The notes: generated by a model not told the origin, from the sequence alone. Shown: positions 17,839 through 27,249, numbered from the stretch's first letter. The stretch: 62,933 nucleotides of DNA from CAZWVA01 sp964636885 (GCA_964636885.1 CAZWVA010000008.1:1-62933), one strand, 5' to 3'. Program-made: numbers and translations.

Positions 17839-18505
17839 ATCTAGGAGCCTGTCCAATATTAGAGGCGTCGTACACGGCTTTTCAAATAGGGAGTTTGGCG
17901 GTGATATTGAGGAGGAGGCAGGGCGTTTTGGCCTGAGAGGCATCTTCACGTTGACCCAGGTCCATGGCAGGGATGTTTTCGTTATTAAAGACCCATTTGG
18001 AGAGGTGAGAGGACAAAAGGGGGATGCGATCGTTACGTGTCTAAGGGGCTTAGGTATAGGGGTTTTTACTGCGGACTGTTTACCGATCCTTTTTGTTGAT
18101 AGGTCTGCTTCGGTTGTTGCCGTGGCTCATGCCGGATGGCGAGGGACCCTCTCCCAGATCACAAGGGCAACGCTTCTTGAGATGGAAAGGAACTTTGGAA
18201 TCCATCCGGGAAGGGTCGTCTCTGTAATAGGGCCTTCTATAGGAAGGTGTTGCTACGAGGTTGGAGAGGATGTCTCATCTCTTTTTATGGATAGGTTTAA
18301 AGATTGGGAGTGCTATTTGTTTAAGAAAAACGATTCTAAGTACGTCCTCGATCTGAGGGAGGCAAATAGAATCGCCCTGATGGAGTGTGGGGTAAGGGAT
18401 ATAGAGGTGCTCGATATCTGTACGAGGTGCGAAGGTGATTTCCATTCCTTTAGGAGGGATGGAAAGAGAGTAGGAGCACAACTCAGCTTTATCGGACTGG
18501 TTTAG
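17825..18505 (+). CDS. pgeF: Purine nucleoside phosphorylase/peptidoglycan editing factor (YfiH/PgeF, laccase domain)
   Basis: The multicopper-oxidase-like DUF152 protein of about 226 residues. Motifs: GVVHGFSNREFGG, LTQVHGRDVFV, GIGVFTADCLPILFVD (zinc-binding Cys) and VAVAHAGWRGTL (zinc-binding His), and IGPSIGRCCYEVG. Family members act on purine nucleosides or remove wrongly placed L-serine-containing peptidoglycan precursors. I chose ATG 17825, preceded by GGGAG six bases away, over the TTG at 17801. It follows rluD with a 14-base overlap. Confidence 0.9.
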   Translation: MAWIRSRSLSNIRGVVHGFSNREFGGDIEEEAGRFGLRGIFTLTQVHGRDVFVIKDPFGEVRGQKGDAIVTCLRGLGIGVFTADCLPILFVDRSASVVAVAHAGWRGTLSQITRATLLEMERNFGIHPGRVVSVIGPSIGRCCYEVGEDVSSLFMDRFKDWECYLFKKNDSKYVLDLREANRIALMECGVRDIEVLDICTRCEGDFHSFRRDGKRVGAQLSFIGLV

Positions 18506-18592
18506 ACCGTGTGAGAAACATGTTAGAATTATAGCCTAATGGGTTAAGAGTCGTGAAATCAAAACACCCATCATTAGTTTACGGAGGATAAA

Positions 18593-19024
18593 ATGCTACA
18601 GATCATGTGCCTGGTGACATCGGAGGATTATTGGTACCTGGATTCGTTAGTAGAGAAAAACATACCTATCAACTTCTATGGCTATACGTTTGAGGTAGAG
18701 GGAGCGGGAGAGGGCTCTGGCGGAGGCGGTGTGGTAAGACTCATGGTTGTTGAGCTTATAAACGCTAATATAGCCGTAGGATTTGCCCTTCCAAAGGGCT
18801 TTTCGGTTGACGGAGATTTTCAACTCAATTTCCAGTCGCAGGAACTCCCCTCAAAGGAGATTCCCGTTGTCTGTAGGCTTTCCCAGGAGGTAAAGCGTAC
18901 GTCCTATGTGGGGGATGAGAATCAGAGGCTTGAGTTTATCGGTTTTTCGCTCGAGAAGTTCTATGAGAGCAAGGGAGCGACGTTTTACCTCTATGATCTA
19001 AGGGGAGCCCGTCAACCGGGTTAG
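18593..19024 (+). CDS. Unknown 143-residue protein (PilZ-like size and strand pattern)
   Basis: ATG 18593 is preceded by CGGAGG with good spacing. The protein is rich in beta strands (FDGDFQLNFQSQ-like segments, IPVVCRLSQEV, LEFIGFSLEKFY) with a glycine-rich turn (GAGEGSGGGGVV, residues 37-48). The size and the final EFIGFSLE segment recall PilZ domains, but the RxxxR and DxSxxG c-di-GMP motifs are not visible, so this is only a resemblance. It has no signal or membrane segment. Confidence 0.6.
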   Translation: MLQIMCLVTSEDYWYLDSLVEKNIPINFYGYTFEVEGAGEGSGGGGVVRLMVVELINANIAVGFALPKGFSVDGDFQLNFQSQELPSKEIPVVCRLSQEVKRTSYVGDENQRLEFIGFSLEKFYESKGATFYLYDLRGARQPG

Positions 19025-19121
19025 ACGCTTTAAACCGTATTGCGAATGCGAAGTGCGTCTGGGCTTAGGTTTTGTAATCCGGATTCCAATTCCGAGATCT
19101 TTAGGGAGGTCATTCTTATCG

Positions 19122-20327
19122 ATGAGGGATATAAAGAAAATAGTTCTCGCCTATTCGGGCGGTCTTGATACTTCCGTGATACTCAGATGGCTTATCGAGG
19201 AGTATGGAGCTGAGGTAGTGGCGTTTGTAGCAGACTTGGGTCAGGGAGAGGACTTGGAGGAGATAAGGGAAAAGGCCATAAAAACAGGTGCAAGCAGGGT
19301 TTATATCGAGGATCTAAAAGAGGAGTTTGTAAGGGATTTTATCTTCCTTGCTCTTAAGGCAAATGCGGTCTATGAGGGAAGGTATCTTATGGGAACGTCC
19401 ATTGCCCGTCCACTCATTGCGAAGAAACAGATCGAAGTCNNNNNNNNNNNNNNNNNNNNNNNNNNNNATGGGGCTACGGGAAAGGGTAACGACCAGGTAA
19501 GGTTTGAACTCACCTACTATGCACTTCAGCCCACCATTAGAGTGATAGCTCCCTGGCGCGAGTGGAACTTAAGGTCAAGGGGTGATCTAATCGAATACGC
19601 AAAGAAACACGGCATTCCTATTCCCATAACCCCCAAGAAGCCTTATAGCTGCGACAGGAACATATTCCATACGAGTTACGAGGGGGGGATACTCGAGGAC
19701 CCGTGGAACGAGCCTCCTGAGGATATGTTTGAGATGACCGTTTCCCCCGAAATGGCCCCGGATGAACCTACCTATATCGATATAGATTTTGAAAAGGGGG
19801 TGCCAGTGAGGATCGATGGAGAAGAGCTTGCACCGGTGGACCTCCTTTCCAAACTGAACGAGATTGGGGGAAAAAACGCTGTTGGAAGGGTGGATATGGT
19901 GGAAAACAGGTTTGTAGGGATAAAATCCCGCGGTGTTTATGAAACCCCAGGCGGAACCATACTTCACGCCGCCCATAGAGCGGTTGAATCGATCACGATG
20001 GATAGGGAGGTCATGCACCTTAGGGATGCACTCATGCCTAAGTTCTCGGAGCTTATATACTACGGGTTCTGGTACTCGCCCGAAATGGCGATGCTTAAAG
20101 CCGCTATAGAGGAATCGCAGAGGAACGTCACGGGAACGGCGAGGATGAGGATCTATAAGGGAAACGTTTCCGTCGTTGGAAGGCGTTCCCCCTTATCCCT
20201 TTACAAGAAGGACCTGGCAACGTTTGAGGAGGATAGTATCTATAACCAGAAGGACGCAACCGGATTTATAAGGCTAAACGCTCTCAGGCTTGCCGTAAGG
20301 AACCTTCTGCAAAAGGAGGGAGATTAG
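19122..20327 (+). CDS. argG: Argininosuccinate synthase
   Basis: The enzyme joins citrulline and aspartate using ATP in arginine synthesis. The N-terminal ATP-pyrophosphatase loop LAYSGGLDTSVI is at residues 9-20. After the assembly gap the citrulline/aspartate-binding GATGKGNDQVRFE is present, then APWREWNL and YSCDRNIFHTSYEGG. About 401 residues, the normal length. I chose ATG 19122 (GGGAGG upstream, MRDIKKIVLAYSGG) over the open frame that begins 23 codons earlier. A run of 28 N (19440-19467) falls in the segment that normally reads A-x-x-E-G-A-D-A-x-A-H; the frame is kept, but family alignment from memory suggests one codon is missing. Confidence 0.95.
   Translation: MRDIKKIVLAYSGGLDTSVILRWLIEEYGAEVVAFVADLGQGEDLEEIREKAIKTGASRVYIEDLKEEFVRDFIFLALKANAVYEGRYLMGTSIARPLIAKKQIEVXXXXXXXXXXGATGKGNDQVRFELTYYALQPTIRVIAPWREWNLRSRGDLIEYAKKHGIPIPITPKKPYSCDRNIFHTSYEGGILEDPWNEPPEDMFEMTVSPEMAPDEPTYIDIDFEKGVPVRIDGEELAPVDLLSKLNEIGGKNAVGRVDMVENRFVGIKSRGVYETPGGTILHAAHRAVESITMDREVMHLRDALMPKFSELIYYGFWYSPEMAMLKAAIEESQRNVTGTARMRIYKGNVSVVGRRSPLSLYKKDLATFEEDSIYNQKDATGFIRLNALRLAVRNLLQKEGD
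19440..19467. other. Assembly gap (28 N)
   Basis: Run of 28 undetermined bases within argG; frame preserved. Confidence 1.
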
Positions 20328-20348
20328 GCGCTCTAACAACGGGTTTTT

Positions 20349-21356
20349 ATGAAAACGGCCGACTTTGACTACATCCTCCCCGAAGAACTGATAGCCTTCT
20401 ATCCCCTTTCAAGAAGGGAAGAATCAAGGCTTATGGTTATAAGTAGAAGGGACGGGTGTATAGAACACAAGAGGTTTTACGAGCTTCCTCTTCTACTTAA
20501 GGATGGGGACGTTCTCGTACTAAACAACACGAAGGTTCTGCCCGCCAGGCTTTTAGGTAGAACGGGCACGGGCAAAAGGTACGAGATCCTCCTTACGGAA
20601 AGGCTAAGCCCCAGGCTCTGGAAGGGTGTAATGAGAAACCCTAGAGACGGCATGACGGTTGAATTCGAGGGTGGGCTAAAGGGGAAGATCCTTAGGAACG
20701 GAAAGGACGAATGGTTAATCGAATTCGCCGAGCACCCAGACCGCTACATTGAGCGTTTTGGTAAGATGCCTCTCCCTCCGTATATTAGGCGCGAGCCGGA
20801 GGAAAAGGACAGGTTCTTTTACCAGACGGTTTATGCGGAGAAGGAAGGTGCCATTGCTGCTCCAACGGCGGGGCTCCATTTCACCGAGGCACTCTTGGAT
20901 GAGATAAGGAGACGCGGGGTAGAGATCAGGTATGTTACTCTTCATGTGGGGGTTGGGACCTTTAAACCCGTTAAGACTGAGAATGTTGAGAATCATAGGA
21001 TTCATCCCGAATACAGGGAGATACCGGAGGAGACGGCACTCTCCATTACTAGGGCCAAAGGCGAGAGAAGAAGGGTCTTTGCCGTTGGAACGACCGTGGT
21101 AAGGGCGCTAGAATCCTCTGTGGATGAATCCGGTGGGCTAAGACCCGAAATTGGCTACACCGATCTCTTCATCTATCCCGGCTTCGAGTTTCATATAGTA
21201 GATGCCATGATAACCAATTTTCACCTTCCACGTTCTACGCTTCTCATGCTGGTCTCGGCCTTTGCGGGAAGGGAACTCATCCTTAAAGCGTACGAAGAGG
21301 CAAAGGGTAGGGGATACAGGTTTCTTAGCTATGGCGACGCCATGTTGATTCTATAA
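20349..21356 (+). CDS. queA: S-adenosylmethionine:tRNA ribosyltransferase-isomerase
   Basis: 335 residues, full length. It transfers and isomerises the ribosyl part of SAM onto preQ1-tRNA to give epoxyqueuosine. Motifs: FDYILPEELIAFYPL at the start, DGDVLVLNNTKVLPARLLG, the AAPTAGLHFTEALL segment, VGVGTFKPVKTENVENH, and the C-terminal TNFHLPRSTLLMLVSAFAG. It begins 21 bases after argG, so it may be cotranscribed. The queuosine role is inferred from family. Confidence 0.96.
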   Translation: MKTADFDYILPEELIAFYPLSRREESRLMVISRRDGCIEHKRFYELPLLLKDGDVLVLNNTKVLPARLLGRTGTGKRYEILLTERLSPRLWKGVMRNPRDGMTVEFEGGLKGKILRNGKDEWLIEFAEHPDRYIERFGKMPLPPYIRREPEEKDRFFYQTVYAEKEGAIAAPTAGLHFTEALLDEIRRRGVEIRYVTLHVGVGTFKPVKTENVENHRIHPEYREIPEETALSITRAKGERRRVFAVGTTVVRALESSVDESGGLRPEIGYTDLFIYPGFEFHIVDAMITNFHLPRSTLLMLVSAFAGRELILKAYEEAKGRGYRFLSYGDAMLIL

Positions 21357-21447
21357 GAGTTGAGATTGAATGCATGGTGGGTGGTTTCCTCCGGGTTTCT
21401 AGAAGATATTGGTATATCACTCAAGAACCTTAAAACGGATCCGCGTA

Positions 21448-22464
21448 TTAGCCGGGGCATATACCCACCGCGCTGTTGTTTTCCTCATTGGATTCGGGTA
21501 CGACCTTGTTGATATCCACTGTAACCGTGAAGTCACAATCTGGGTTAAAGCATACCCCCGGTATATTAATTGGTCCGAGATCCACGGCCTCTCCTACGCC
21601 GAGAGGGGGTGTATTGAGATCAACGGTGATCGGTCCCTTAGATGTAGAGAAAGATACCCTTGTTACAGAGGAAGGGGCATTGAGATCTCCCTGGTTTCTC
21701 ACTGTGACCACGAGCCTACACGGACTCGAGATTGAGGGCACCAGATCGGCCGCTCTACAGATACCGTTAACACACCTACCAACGGTCGTCCTTATAACAC
21801 ATGCCCTCCCCTCACAGTCTGGATCCACACAGTCCACTGGGCCGTCTCCGTCATTGTCAAGACTGTCAAAGCAGATTAGCTCTATTGGGGAAGGTGTGGG
21901 TGTTGGGGTTGGCACCGGTGTTACGCATTCCCCATCGGTGCATCTTGAGGCGTCGTTACCGGCATCGCATACCTCTCCATCGCAAAATGGGTCGGCGCAA
22001 TCCGTGAGTCCATTATCGTTATTGTCTATGCCGTCGTCGCATTTTTCCTCCTCTACAAACTCAAGCTGAATCGTTACGTCGTTGCTCTCCCCTGGAAAAA
22101 CGTCAAAAATCGCGCTCCCCATGGCAACAAGGAGCCCGTTTACATCCTTTGCCCTGGCGGTGGCCGTTCTGTTTTTCCCCACAGGAACGAAGATCCTCTC
22201 ACTTATCGGGAGTTCTGAAATATCGAAGGTCCTTTCTATTGTTGGGAATCCGTCCTCTATGGTGATCGTTATACTCGCTATGTCTTGAACGCTCTGCCTT
22301 GTAGTGGCTTCTCGTGTAGATGCCTCTTCTGGGAATCGAATGAGGATTCTTATAGAGGCCGTATCCGTAAGGGTTCCTTCGCCACCCCCCTCTCCTCCGC
22401 AGGAGAGGATGATAAAAAGAAAACCTAGAAGTACGAGTGTGGGTTTCGGGTATCTCTCTTCCAT
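21448..22464 (-). CDS. Lipoprotein with tandem Cys/Asp repeats and CARDB domain
   Basis: 338 residues. A signal peptide ends in the lipobox FIILSCG (Cys22), so it is lipid-anchored. Residues 160-245 hold two copies of a 40-residue unit rich in Asp, Asn and Cys (CDDGIDNNDNGLTDCADPFC and CFDSLDNDGDGPVDCVDPDC), an EF-hand-like calcium-binding-motif pattern with disulfide-forming cysteines. A proline/threonine spacer separates them. The C-terminus is a CARDB-type Ig domain (LVVTVRNQGDLNAPSSVTRV, VPESNEENN). It is the last gene of the operon with the FecR and TPR-barrel genes (13-base gap). It probably acts as an exported adhesive or scaffold protein. Confidence 0.8.
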   Translation of the reverse strand: MEERYPKPTLVLLGFLFIILSCGGEGGGEGTLTDTASIRILIRFPEEASTREATTRQSVQDIASITITIEDGFPTIERTFDISELPISERIFVPVGKNRTATARAKDVNGLLVAMGSAIFDVFPGESNDVTIQLEFVEEEKCDDGIDNNDNGLTDCADPFCDGEVCDAGNDASRCTDGECVTPVPTPTPTPSPIELICFDSLDNDGDGPVDCVDPDCEGRACVIRTTVGRCVNGICRAADLVPSISSPCRLVVTVRNQGDLNAPSSVTRVSFSTSKGPITVDLNTPPLGVGEAVDLGPINIPGVCFNPDCDFTVTVDINKVVPESNEENNSAVGICPG

Positions 22465-22477
22465 CTTTTAGACCTAT

Positions 22478-23320
22478 CTACCTCCTTAGAGGGCTCTGAG
22501 GCGGTGGTATCGTGATGTCCACAGGTGCTTCGTTACGACCGTTGGTACCGGGAAGCAGGTCAACCGGGGGCACAGTAGGCATATCGCTTATGGAGGTGTC
22601 TTTGGTTCCGGTTATTATGGGAGGCGGGGGCTCTTTGCCCGGGTAGTCCTCTTTATATAGTGAGTCCCTTGGGGGTGCTTCCTCTTTGACCTCGGTCGCG
22701 TCTTCGAGTCCCTTCCTGAGTTCTGGTGTTATGGATTTAGGATCTAAAGGATTTCCATCCGGCCCGATGATAGTAAATTGTCCGGCTTCTAGCACTACCT
22801 CCTTCGTGATGCCCCTTACGGTGGCCCTTCCTTCATCGACGTAGAAGATGCCCTTATCGGCGTCTATGAAGATTATCGTTCCTTTAATTCCTATAACGCC
22901 GTTAGGTGCTGCGAATTCGACATTGGACTCTCTACCCTCGAATTTCTGGATGATCGCCTTTAGCTTCCCTTTAAATATGTTGGATAGAGACCTTCTGGCG
23001 TTTGGTGTATAAACGAACTCCGTGATCTCGAAATCCGTTTCTCCTCCAAGTGAGACTAGGGTGTCGTCGTTAAGGAGAATCTTTACCCCTGAGTTTTCTT
23101 CTGTTTTAAACCTATCTCCCAGGAATACCCGTGCCCCCTCTTCTACGGCCTCCATTACACCCGTGGCACCAGCCACGGTGACCTGCCCCTTAACCGCTGT
23201 GACGATTCCAATAGGCTCCTGGGCGTAGGCGGTAGAGGCCCATATGAGGGATATTAAGAGTGCATAGACCATTAGGGCTTTAATCTCCACCTCTTTTCCC
23301 GTTCCTGGTTTATCCCTCAT
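22478..23320 (-). CDS. FecR-domain periplasmic protein
   Basis: 280 residues with a signal peptide (ALMVYALLISLIWASTAYA) and a FecR core at about 40-175 (GIVTAVKGQVTVAG, GDRFKTEENSGVKILLNDDTLV, GVIGIKGTIIFIDAD). A proline-rich tail follows. The FecR domain binds or senses a partner at the envelope; here it is not next to an anti-sigma FecI gene, so it belongs to the FecR-plus-cyclase/TPR type of envelope module found in Deltaproteobacteria-like genomes. It lies 15 bases after the TPR-barrel gene and before the lipoprotein. Confidence 0.85.
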   Translation of the reverse strand: MRDKPGTGKEVEIKALMVYALLISLIWASTAYAQEPIGIVTAVKGQVTVAGATGVMEAVEEGARVFLGDRFKTEENSGVKILLNDDTLVSLGGETDFEITEFVYTPNARRSLSNIFKGKLKAIIQKFEGRESNVEFAAPNGVIGIKGTIIFIDADKGIFYVDEGRATVRGITKEVVLEAGQFTIIGPDGNPLDPKSITPELRKGLEDATEVKEEAPPRDSLYKEDYPGKEPPPPIITGTKDTSISDMPTVPPVDLLPGTNGRNEAPVDITIPPPQSPLRR

Positions 23321-23335
23321 TCTTCATCCCTCTCC

Positions 23336-24841
23336 TTAAAACCTTGCACTGAATGCGGCCGAAAATATATCCCTGGAATACTCAAACGGCTCAGGACCCG
23401 GAAAATCGCTGTGTGATAGATTGGAGATGTGTTGATAGCCGAGGTCAAGTGAGAACATCTTATAAAGCCTCTTTGAAACAACGGCTCTTACAGCGATCTG
23501 GTTGTCTACCCTGTCGAATGGATCGTTATAGTAGTCCTCTCTAGAATAGTAGGTACCAGTGTATACGGTAAGTCCAAGGGGAAGGAGTAGAAGGGTTTCA
23601 AGAAAGACCTGTGGGGAAAAATAATCGAAATTTCGCCTGCCCTCTATACCCCTGGCGCTATTTATGGCTATATTGATCCCGGGTCTTAAGAATAACCTGC
23701 CGTTATAGAGGCGGAAGGCCTGGGCTATGGTGAGGTTGTTGTTTGCGGCATCTCTTTCGGGGAAGTCCTCGAAGTCGTTGTATCTAAACTCGTAAGAGAA
23801 TTCGGTGCTTGTGTAGGTTTTCCACTGGATGGACACCCTAGGACTCACCGAGTGGGACTGTGAGAAAAGGTCATTAGCTGGGGATCCGTTTATGAGAACG
23901 ATGTCGTAAAAGTAGTTCACGGAAAAGCCGATCGGTCTTTGATCCAGGTAAACGGTTTTCTCCCCGTATACGTTAAAGCGATGGTTCTGGATGTTAAAGT
24001 CTTTTAAGTCCTTGTGGAAGGAGAGGTAGGTGGAATACTCCCCGCCTATTACTGCGTCCGGTTTAAGATAGGGCTTGTATCCGAGCTTCAAGTAAAGAAT
24101 CCCGCTCCAATCGTTCTTATCGCTTATGATCTCGCTTCCATTTGGGTCTAGGACGACGTTGCTGTCATAGAGCACGCCTGCACTAATGGTTCCATAGTAC
24201 CTTTTGCTTAGCCTTGCGATTAAATCCAGGTATTCCTGAGAGGCCACCCCAAAGTCCGTTCCCTGCCCCGTCTCGCGGACCGACTGGAAATCGGTTTTTG
24301 CCCGGCTGTAGTCGGTGATCCTGTAGCGGCTGAGCCCTGCATAGAAACGGGCCTGGGTTGCGATCTCGGGGTCAAGCCTGGACGCTCTATCCATATCGCT
24401 TGCCGCCTCCTCGTAATCGCCGAGTCTAAAGCGGGTATATCCAAGGTTGTAGCGGGCAATCCCGCTTTCCGGCTCCTGCCGAACCGCCTCTTCAAACTCT
24501 TTAAGTGCACGCTTGAGGTCTCCTGTTCTCAGGTATGCGGTTCCGAGGTCAAGGCGTATTCCCTTTATATTCGGGTCAATCCCTTTTGCTTTCTCCAGGT
24601 ATCTTATGGCATCGCTATCCCTGTTTAGATTCAGGAGGGAAAGACCCAGTACGTGATTTGCCATTGCGCTCTTTGGGTTTTCTTTTAAGGCTTCCTCAAG
24701 TATCGTTACAGCCCCCGAGTAGTCTTTTTTAAGGTATGCTGCGATTCCCTTGTTGAGGTTAACCTCAAATTCGGCATAAGCGGAGTGGGGAATAGAAGAC
24801 GCTATAAGAAAGAAAAAAAGAGAAATGCACTTATGGTTCAC
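23336..24841 (-). CDS. TPR-repeat outer-membrane beta-barrel protein
   Basis: 501 residues. A signal peptide (residues 1-23) is followed by about five TPR units at residues 28-200 (GIAAYLKKDYSGAVTILEEAL, GTAYLRTGDLKRALKEFEEAV, ARYNLGYTRFRLGDYEEAASD). The second half is a barrel of alternating strands that ends in the terminal Phe typical of outer-membrane proteins (SAAFSARF). The design recalls Slam/BcsC-type surface export or assembly proteins. It leads the operon TPR-barrel, FecR, lipoprotein, behind a promoter at 24931-24960. Confidence 0.85.
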   Translation of the reverse strand: MNHKCISLFFFLIASSIPHSAYAEFEVNLNKGIAAYLKKDYSGAVTILEEALKENPKSAMANHVLGLSLLNLNRDSDAIRYLEKAKGIDPNIKGIRLDLGTAYLRTGDLKRALKEFEEAVRQEPESGIARYNLGYTRFRLGDYEEAASDMDRASRLDPEIATQARFYAGLSRYRITDYSRAKTDFQSVRETGQGTDFGVASQEYLDLIARLSKRYYGTISAGVLYDSNVVLDPNGSEIISDKNDWSGILYLKLGYKPYLKPDAVIGGEYSTYLSFHKDLKDFNIQNHRFNVYGEKTVYLDQRPIGFSVNYFYDIVLINGSPANDLFSQSHSVSPRVSIQWKTYTSTEFSYEFRYNDFEDFPERDAANNNLTIAQAFRLYNGRLFLRPGINIAINSARGIEGRRNFDYFSPQVFLETLLLLPLGLTVYTGTYYSREDYYNDPFDRVDNQIAVRAVVSKRLYKMFSLDLGYQHISNLSHSDFPGPEPFEYSRDIFSAAFSARF

Positions 24842-24930
24842 TCTCCAAACCTCCTATAGGTCGCTTTAAGCCCCGACCGGAATTAAAATACCCCACACAC
24901 TGCCGAAAAACCCGTTCACAGGTCGGATTG

Positions 24931-24960
24931 ATTTTATTAGATTTTACTCTATCTTGTCAA
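24931..24960 (-). promoter_or_regulatory. Sigma-70 promoter of the TPR-barrel/FecR/lipoprotein operon
   Basis: On the minus strand TTGACA (24955-24960), 18 bases, TAAAAT (24931-24936). It lies 90 bases before the TPR gene ATG, in the gap behind the CHASE2 cyclase gene. Confidence 0.5.
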
Positions 24961-24973
24961 GTGACCGTTTTTA

Positions 24974-27112
24974 CTATTTTTCTACGGCGATATAAACACC
25001 ATTCCAGTCGGGAGGTGGCGGCTTGGCTATGTAGTTTGTGCATCGCTCAAAGTAGACCCTGGACGGTTTATCGTCTGGGAATGTTCTCAAGATGTCGGCA
25101 AACCCCTCCCTTGCCCTATAGAAATGCCTGTCGCGGTAGAGCCTGAGGGCATCGGAGAAGAACCTGACCAGTGTCGTTTTTCTCAGGTTTCCGGGATAGA
25201 AGTCGACGAGTTCGAATATCGGGATCGGCCGTTCCTTCCCCTTTACCTGAACCAGGTCGAGCTCTCGGAACAGGAACTCGGAGGGATCGAGGTTATCCAG
25301 GGTTGATTTGCTGACTATTATATCGGTGCCATAAAGCTTGTTTAGGCCCTCCAGGCGGGAGGCCAGGTTAACCGTATCGCCTATTGCCGTATACTCGAAT
25401 CTCACATTGGCCCCCATGTTTCCCACTATAGCCTCCCCTGTATTGATCCCTATGCCTATGGAGATATGAGGCCATCTCTTTTTTTCCCAATCCAGGTTGA
25501 GCTTCTCTAGCTTCTCTATCATATAGAGTGCGGCTTGACACGCCCTCCTCGAATGATCCGGGACGTCGAGTGGTGCGCCAAAGATCGCCATTATGGCATC
25601 CCCTATGTATTTATCTAACGTACCGCGCTCCCCCATGACGATCTGTGTCATGGGACTCAGGTACTCGTTTAGTAAAGTGACGATGGTCTCGGGTGGTATC
25701 TTCTCGGAGAGGGATGTAAAGCCGCGTATATCCGAGAAAAGCACACTGATCCTCCTTTTTTCACCCCCTAGCTTTAGCTTGTCTGGGTCCTGTATTATAG
25801 CCGAGACGAGTTCAGGGGAGACGTAGGTGCTAAAGGCCATACGCAGATAACGATTCCTCCTCTCCACGACCAGATTGCGATAGCCCTCAAAGAGTACATA
25901 GGCTAAGGTAAGGGACAAGCCGGGATAGAGGAAACCGAGGAGTAGATTTAGAGGGTTAAAGAGTAAGTAGTTTAGGAGTGCATGTATGGACATGAAAACA
26001 AAAAAAATACCGAGTCCACCGAAAGTGCTTTGAGCATGGATGAGAAGGAAGGCGAGTAAAAGGGGAAATATCAGGACTAAGACCATATCCAGTCCCCTTG
26101 TCAGATTGTTTTTGATGAGGAACCGACCGTCTAGTATGTTTCCGGCTACTGTGGCGTGTATCTCGACCCCTGGAAAGACAGGACTAAAGGGGGTGGCCCT
26201 CGCATCGTAGATGCCTATTTCCGTTGCTCCGACAAAGACGAGTTTGTCTTTTAAACCCTCCTTAGGAACCCTTCCCGATAGGACATCCACTACGGAGTAG
26301 GTTGGAACAGTCCCGGTGGGACCGTAGTAGTTAACGAGGAGTTGTCCCTTTTCGTCAACCGGTATACGCCTCTTTCCAATGTAAATGCCCTCCACCCCAT
26401 AAGGCGCCAGGCTAAGAAGGACGTCTCCCCCCAAGAAACGCCTTATCCCCTCGAGGTTTAGAGAAGGGTATATGTCGTTTTTATATTCTATTAGGAGCTG
26501 TGCGCGACGGACGATCCCATCTTCATCTGAGAGTACGTTGAAAAACCCGAATCCATCGGCTTTTTCTCCTATTTGAGGGACGTTTAGCTCCGCATGAGGG
26601 AATCGCCAGAGGGGATCTGGTCTTGGCTCCCCGATGGATCTTATAAGTCTTATACTCGATCGCTTGACTTGCTCCAGGGATTGGGGTGCGGGCTCTTGAG
26701 AGGTGTCGTTACGAAAAAAGTAGCCGAGGATCACCCTCCCGTTTCTTCCTAAAGCCATACCTAGCACTCCGTCGGCACCTGGGGACTCAGGCTCTGAGAA
26801 CGTTACATCAAAGGCTATAACCTTAGGGTTATAGGATATAAGCCCGTTCACTAACGTGGCGAGTGTATATCGGGACCACGGCCATCTCCCCAGCTCGTTT
26901 ATGCTCTTTTCATCAATGGCTACGATCGCCACTTGAGGATTGGGTTTCACCTCCCCTCTTATCCTAAATCGGATGTCGCTGTATCTCTGGTCAAAGTCCC
27001 TTAGAATGGGTGGAGACCATACATATAGGACAAGGCCGACTACAGCGGAGAACGTGCCGATTACGACAGCTGCTATAAAGAAGGTTTTACTTCCCTTTTT
27101 TCTCCTCTTCAT
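24974..27112 (-). CDS. CHASE2-domain adenylate/guanylate cyclase
   Basis: 712 residues. Transmembrane helix 1 at 12-32, an extracytoplasmic CHASE2 sensor domain at about 45-330 (NPQVAIVAIDEKSINELGRWPW, VNYYGPTGTVPTYSVVDVL), then three further helices at about 335-405. The class III cyclase domain at 440-640 has FSDIRGFTSLSEK and YIGDAIMAIFGAPLDVPDHS (metal-binding Asp), and GEAIVGNMGANVRFEYTAIGDTVNLASRLE. It should make cAMP (or cGMP) in response to a periplasmic signal. The next operon on this strand encodes the FecR and TPR-barrel proteins, the known neighbours of this enzyme type. A C-terminal helical extension follows the cyclase. Confidence 0.93.
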   Translation of the reverse strand: MKRRKKGSKTFFIAAVVIGTFSAVVGLVLYVWSPPILRDFDQRYSDIRFRIRGEVKPNPQVAIVAIDEKSINELGRWPWSRYTLATLVNGLISYNPKVIAFDVTFSEPESPGADGVLGMALGRNGRVILGYFFRNDTSQEPAPQSLEQVKRSSIRLIRSIGEPRPDPLWRFPHAELNVPQIGEKADGFGFFNVLSDEDGIVRRAQLLIEYKNDIYPSLNLEGIRRFLGGDVLLSLAPYGVEGIYIGKRRIPVDEKGQLLVNYYGPTGTVPTYSVVDVLSGRVPKEGLKDKLVFVGATEIGIYDARATPFSPVFPGVEIHATVAGNILDGRFLIKNNLTRGLDMVLVLIFPLLLAFLLIHAQSTFGGLGIFFVFMSIHALLNYLLFNPLNLLLGFLYPGLSLTLAYVLFEGYRNLVVERRNRYLRMAFSTYVSPELVSAIIQDPDKLKLGGEKRRISVLFSDIRGFTSLSEKIPPETIVTLLNEYLSPMTQIVMGERGTLDKYIGDAIMAIFGAPLDVPDHSRRACQAALYMIEKLEKLNLDWEKKRWPHISIGIGINTGEAIVGNMGANVRFEYTAIGDTVNLASRLEGLNKLYGTDIIVSKSTLDNLDPSEFLFRELDLVQVKGKERPIPIFELVDFYPGNLRKTTLVRFFSDALRLYRDRHFYRAREGFADILRTFPDDKPSRVYFERCTNYIAKPPPPDWNGVYIAVEK

Positions 27113-27192
27113 TTAAGACAGTTAGCCTGGTGTGGTATTAATTATACTATAGGACGATTGACGGAACCTAATTGACGTAAGAGATCTTCGGA

Positions 27193-27219
27193 TTAGGGCA
27201 ACCGTGAGGGTTGCCCTAA
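27193..27219. terminator. Perfect 11-bp stem-loop
   Basis: Perfect 11-bp stem (27193-27203 with 27209-27219) around a five-base loop, 30 bases after the stop of the leftward crotonase gene. A run of A follows on the plus side but no strong U-tract on either, so termination is only likely. Confidence 0.5.
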
Positions 27220-27249
27220 AAAGAAACGAACTCAGACCATAATCGGCCT

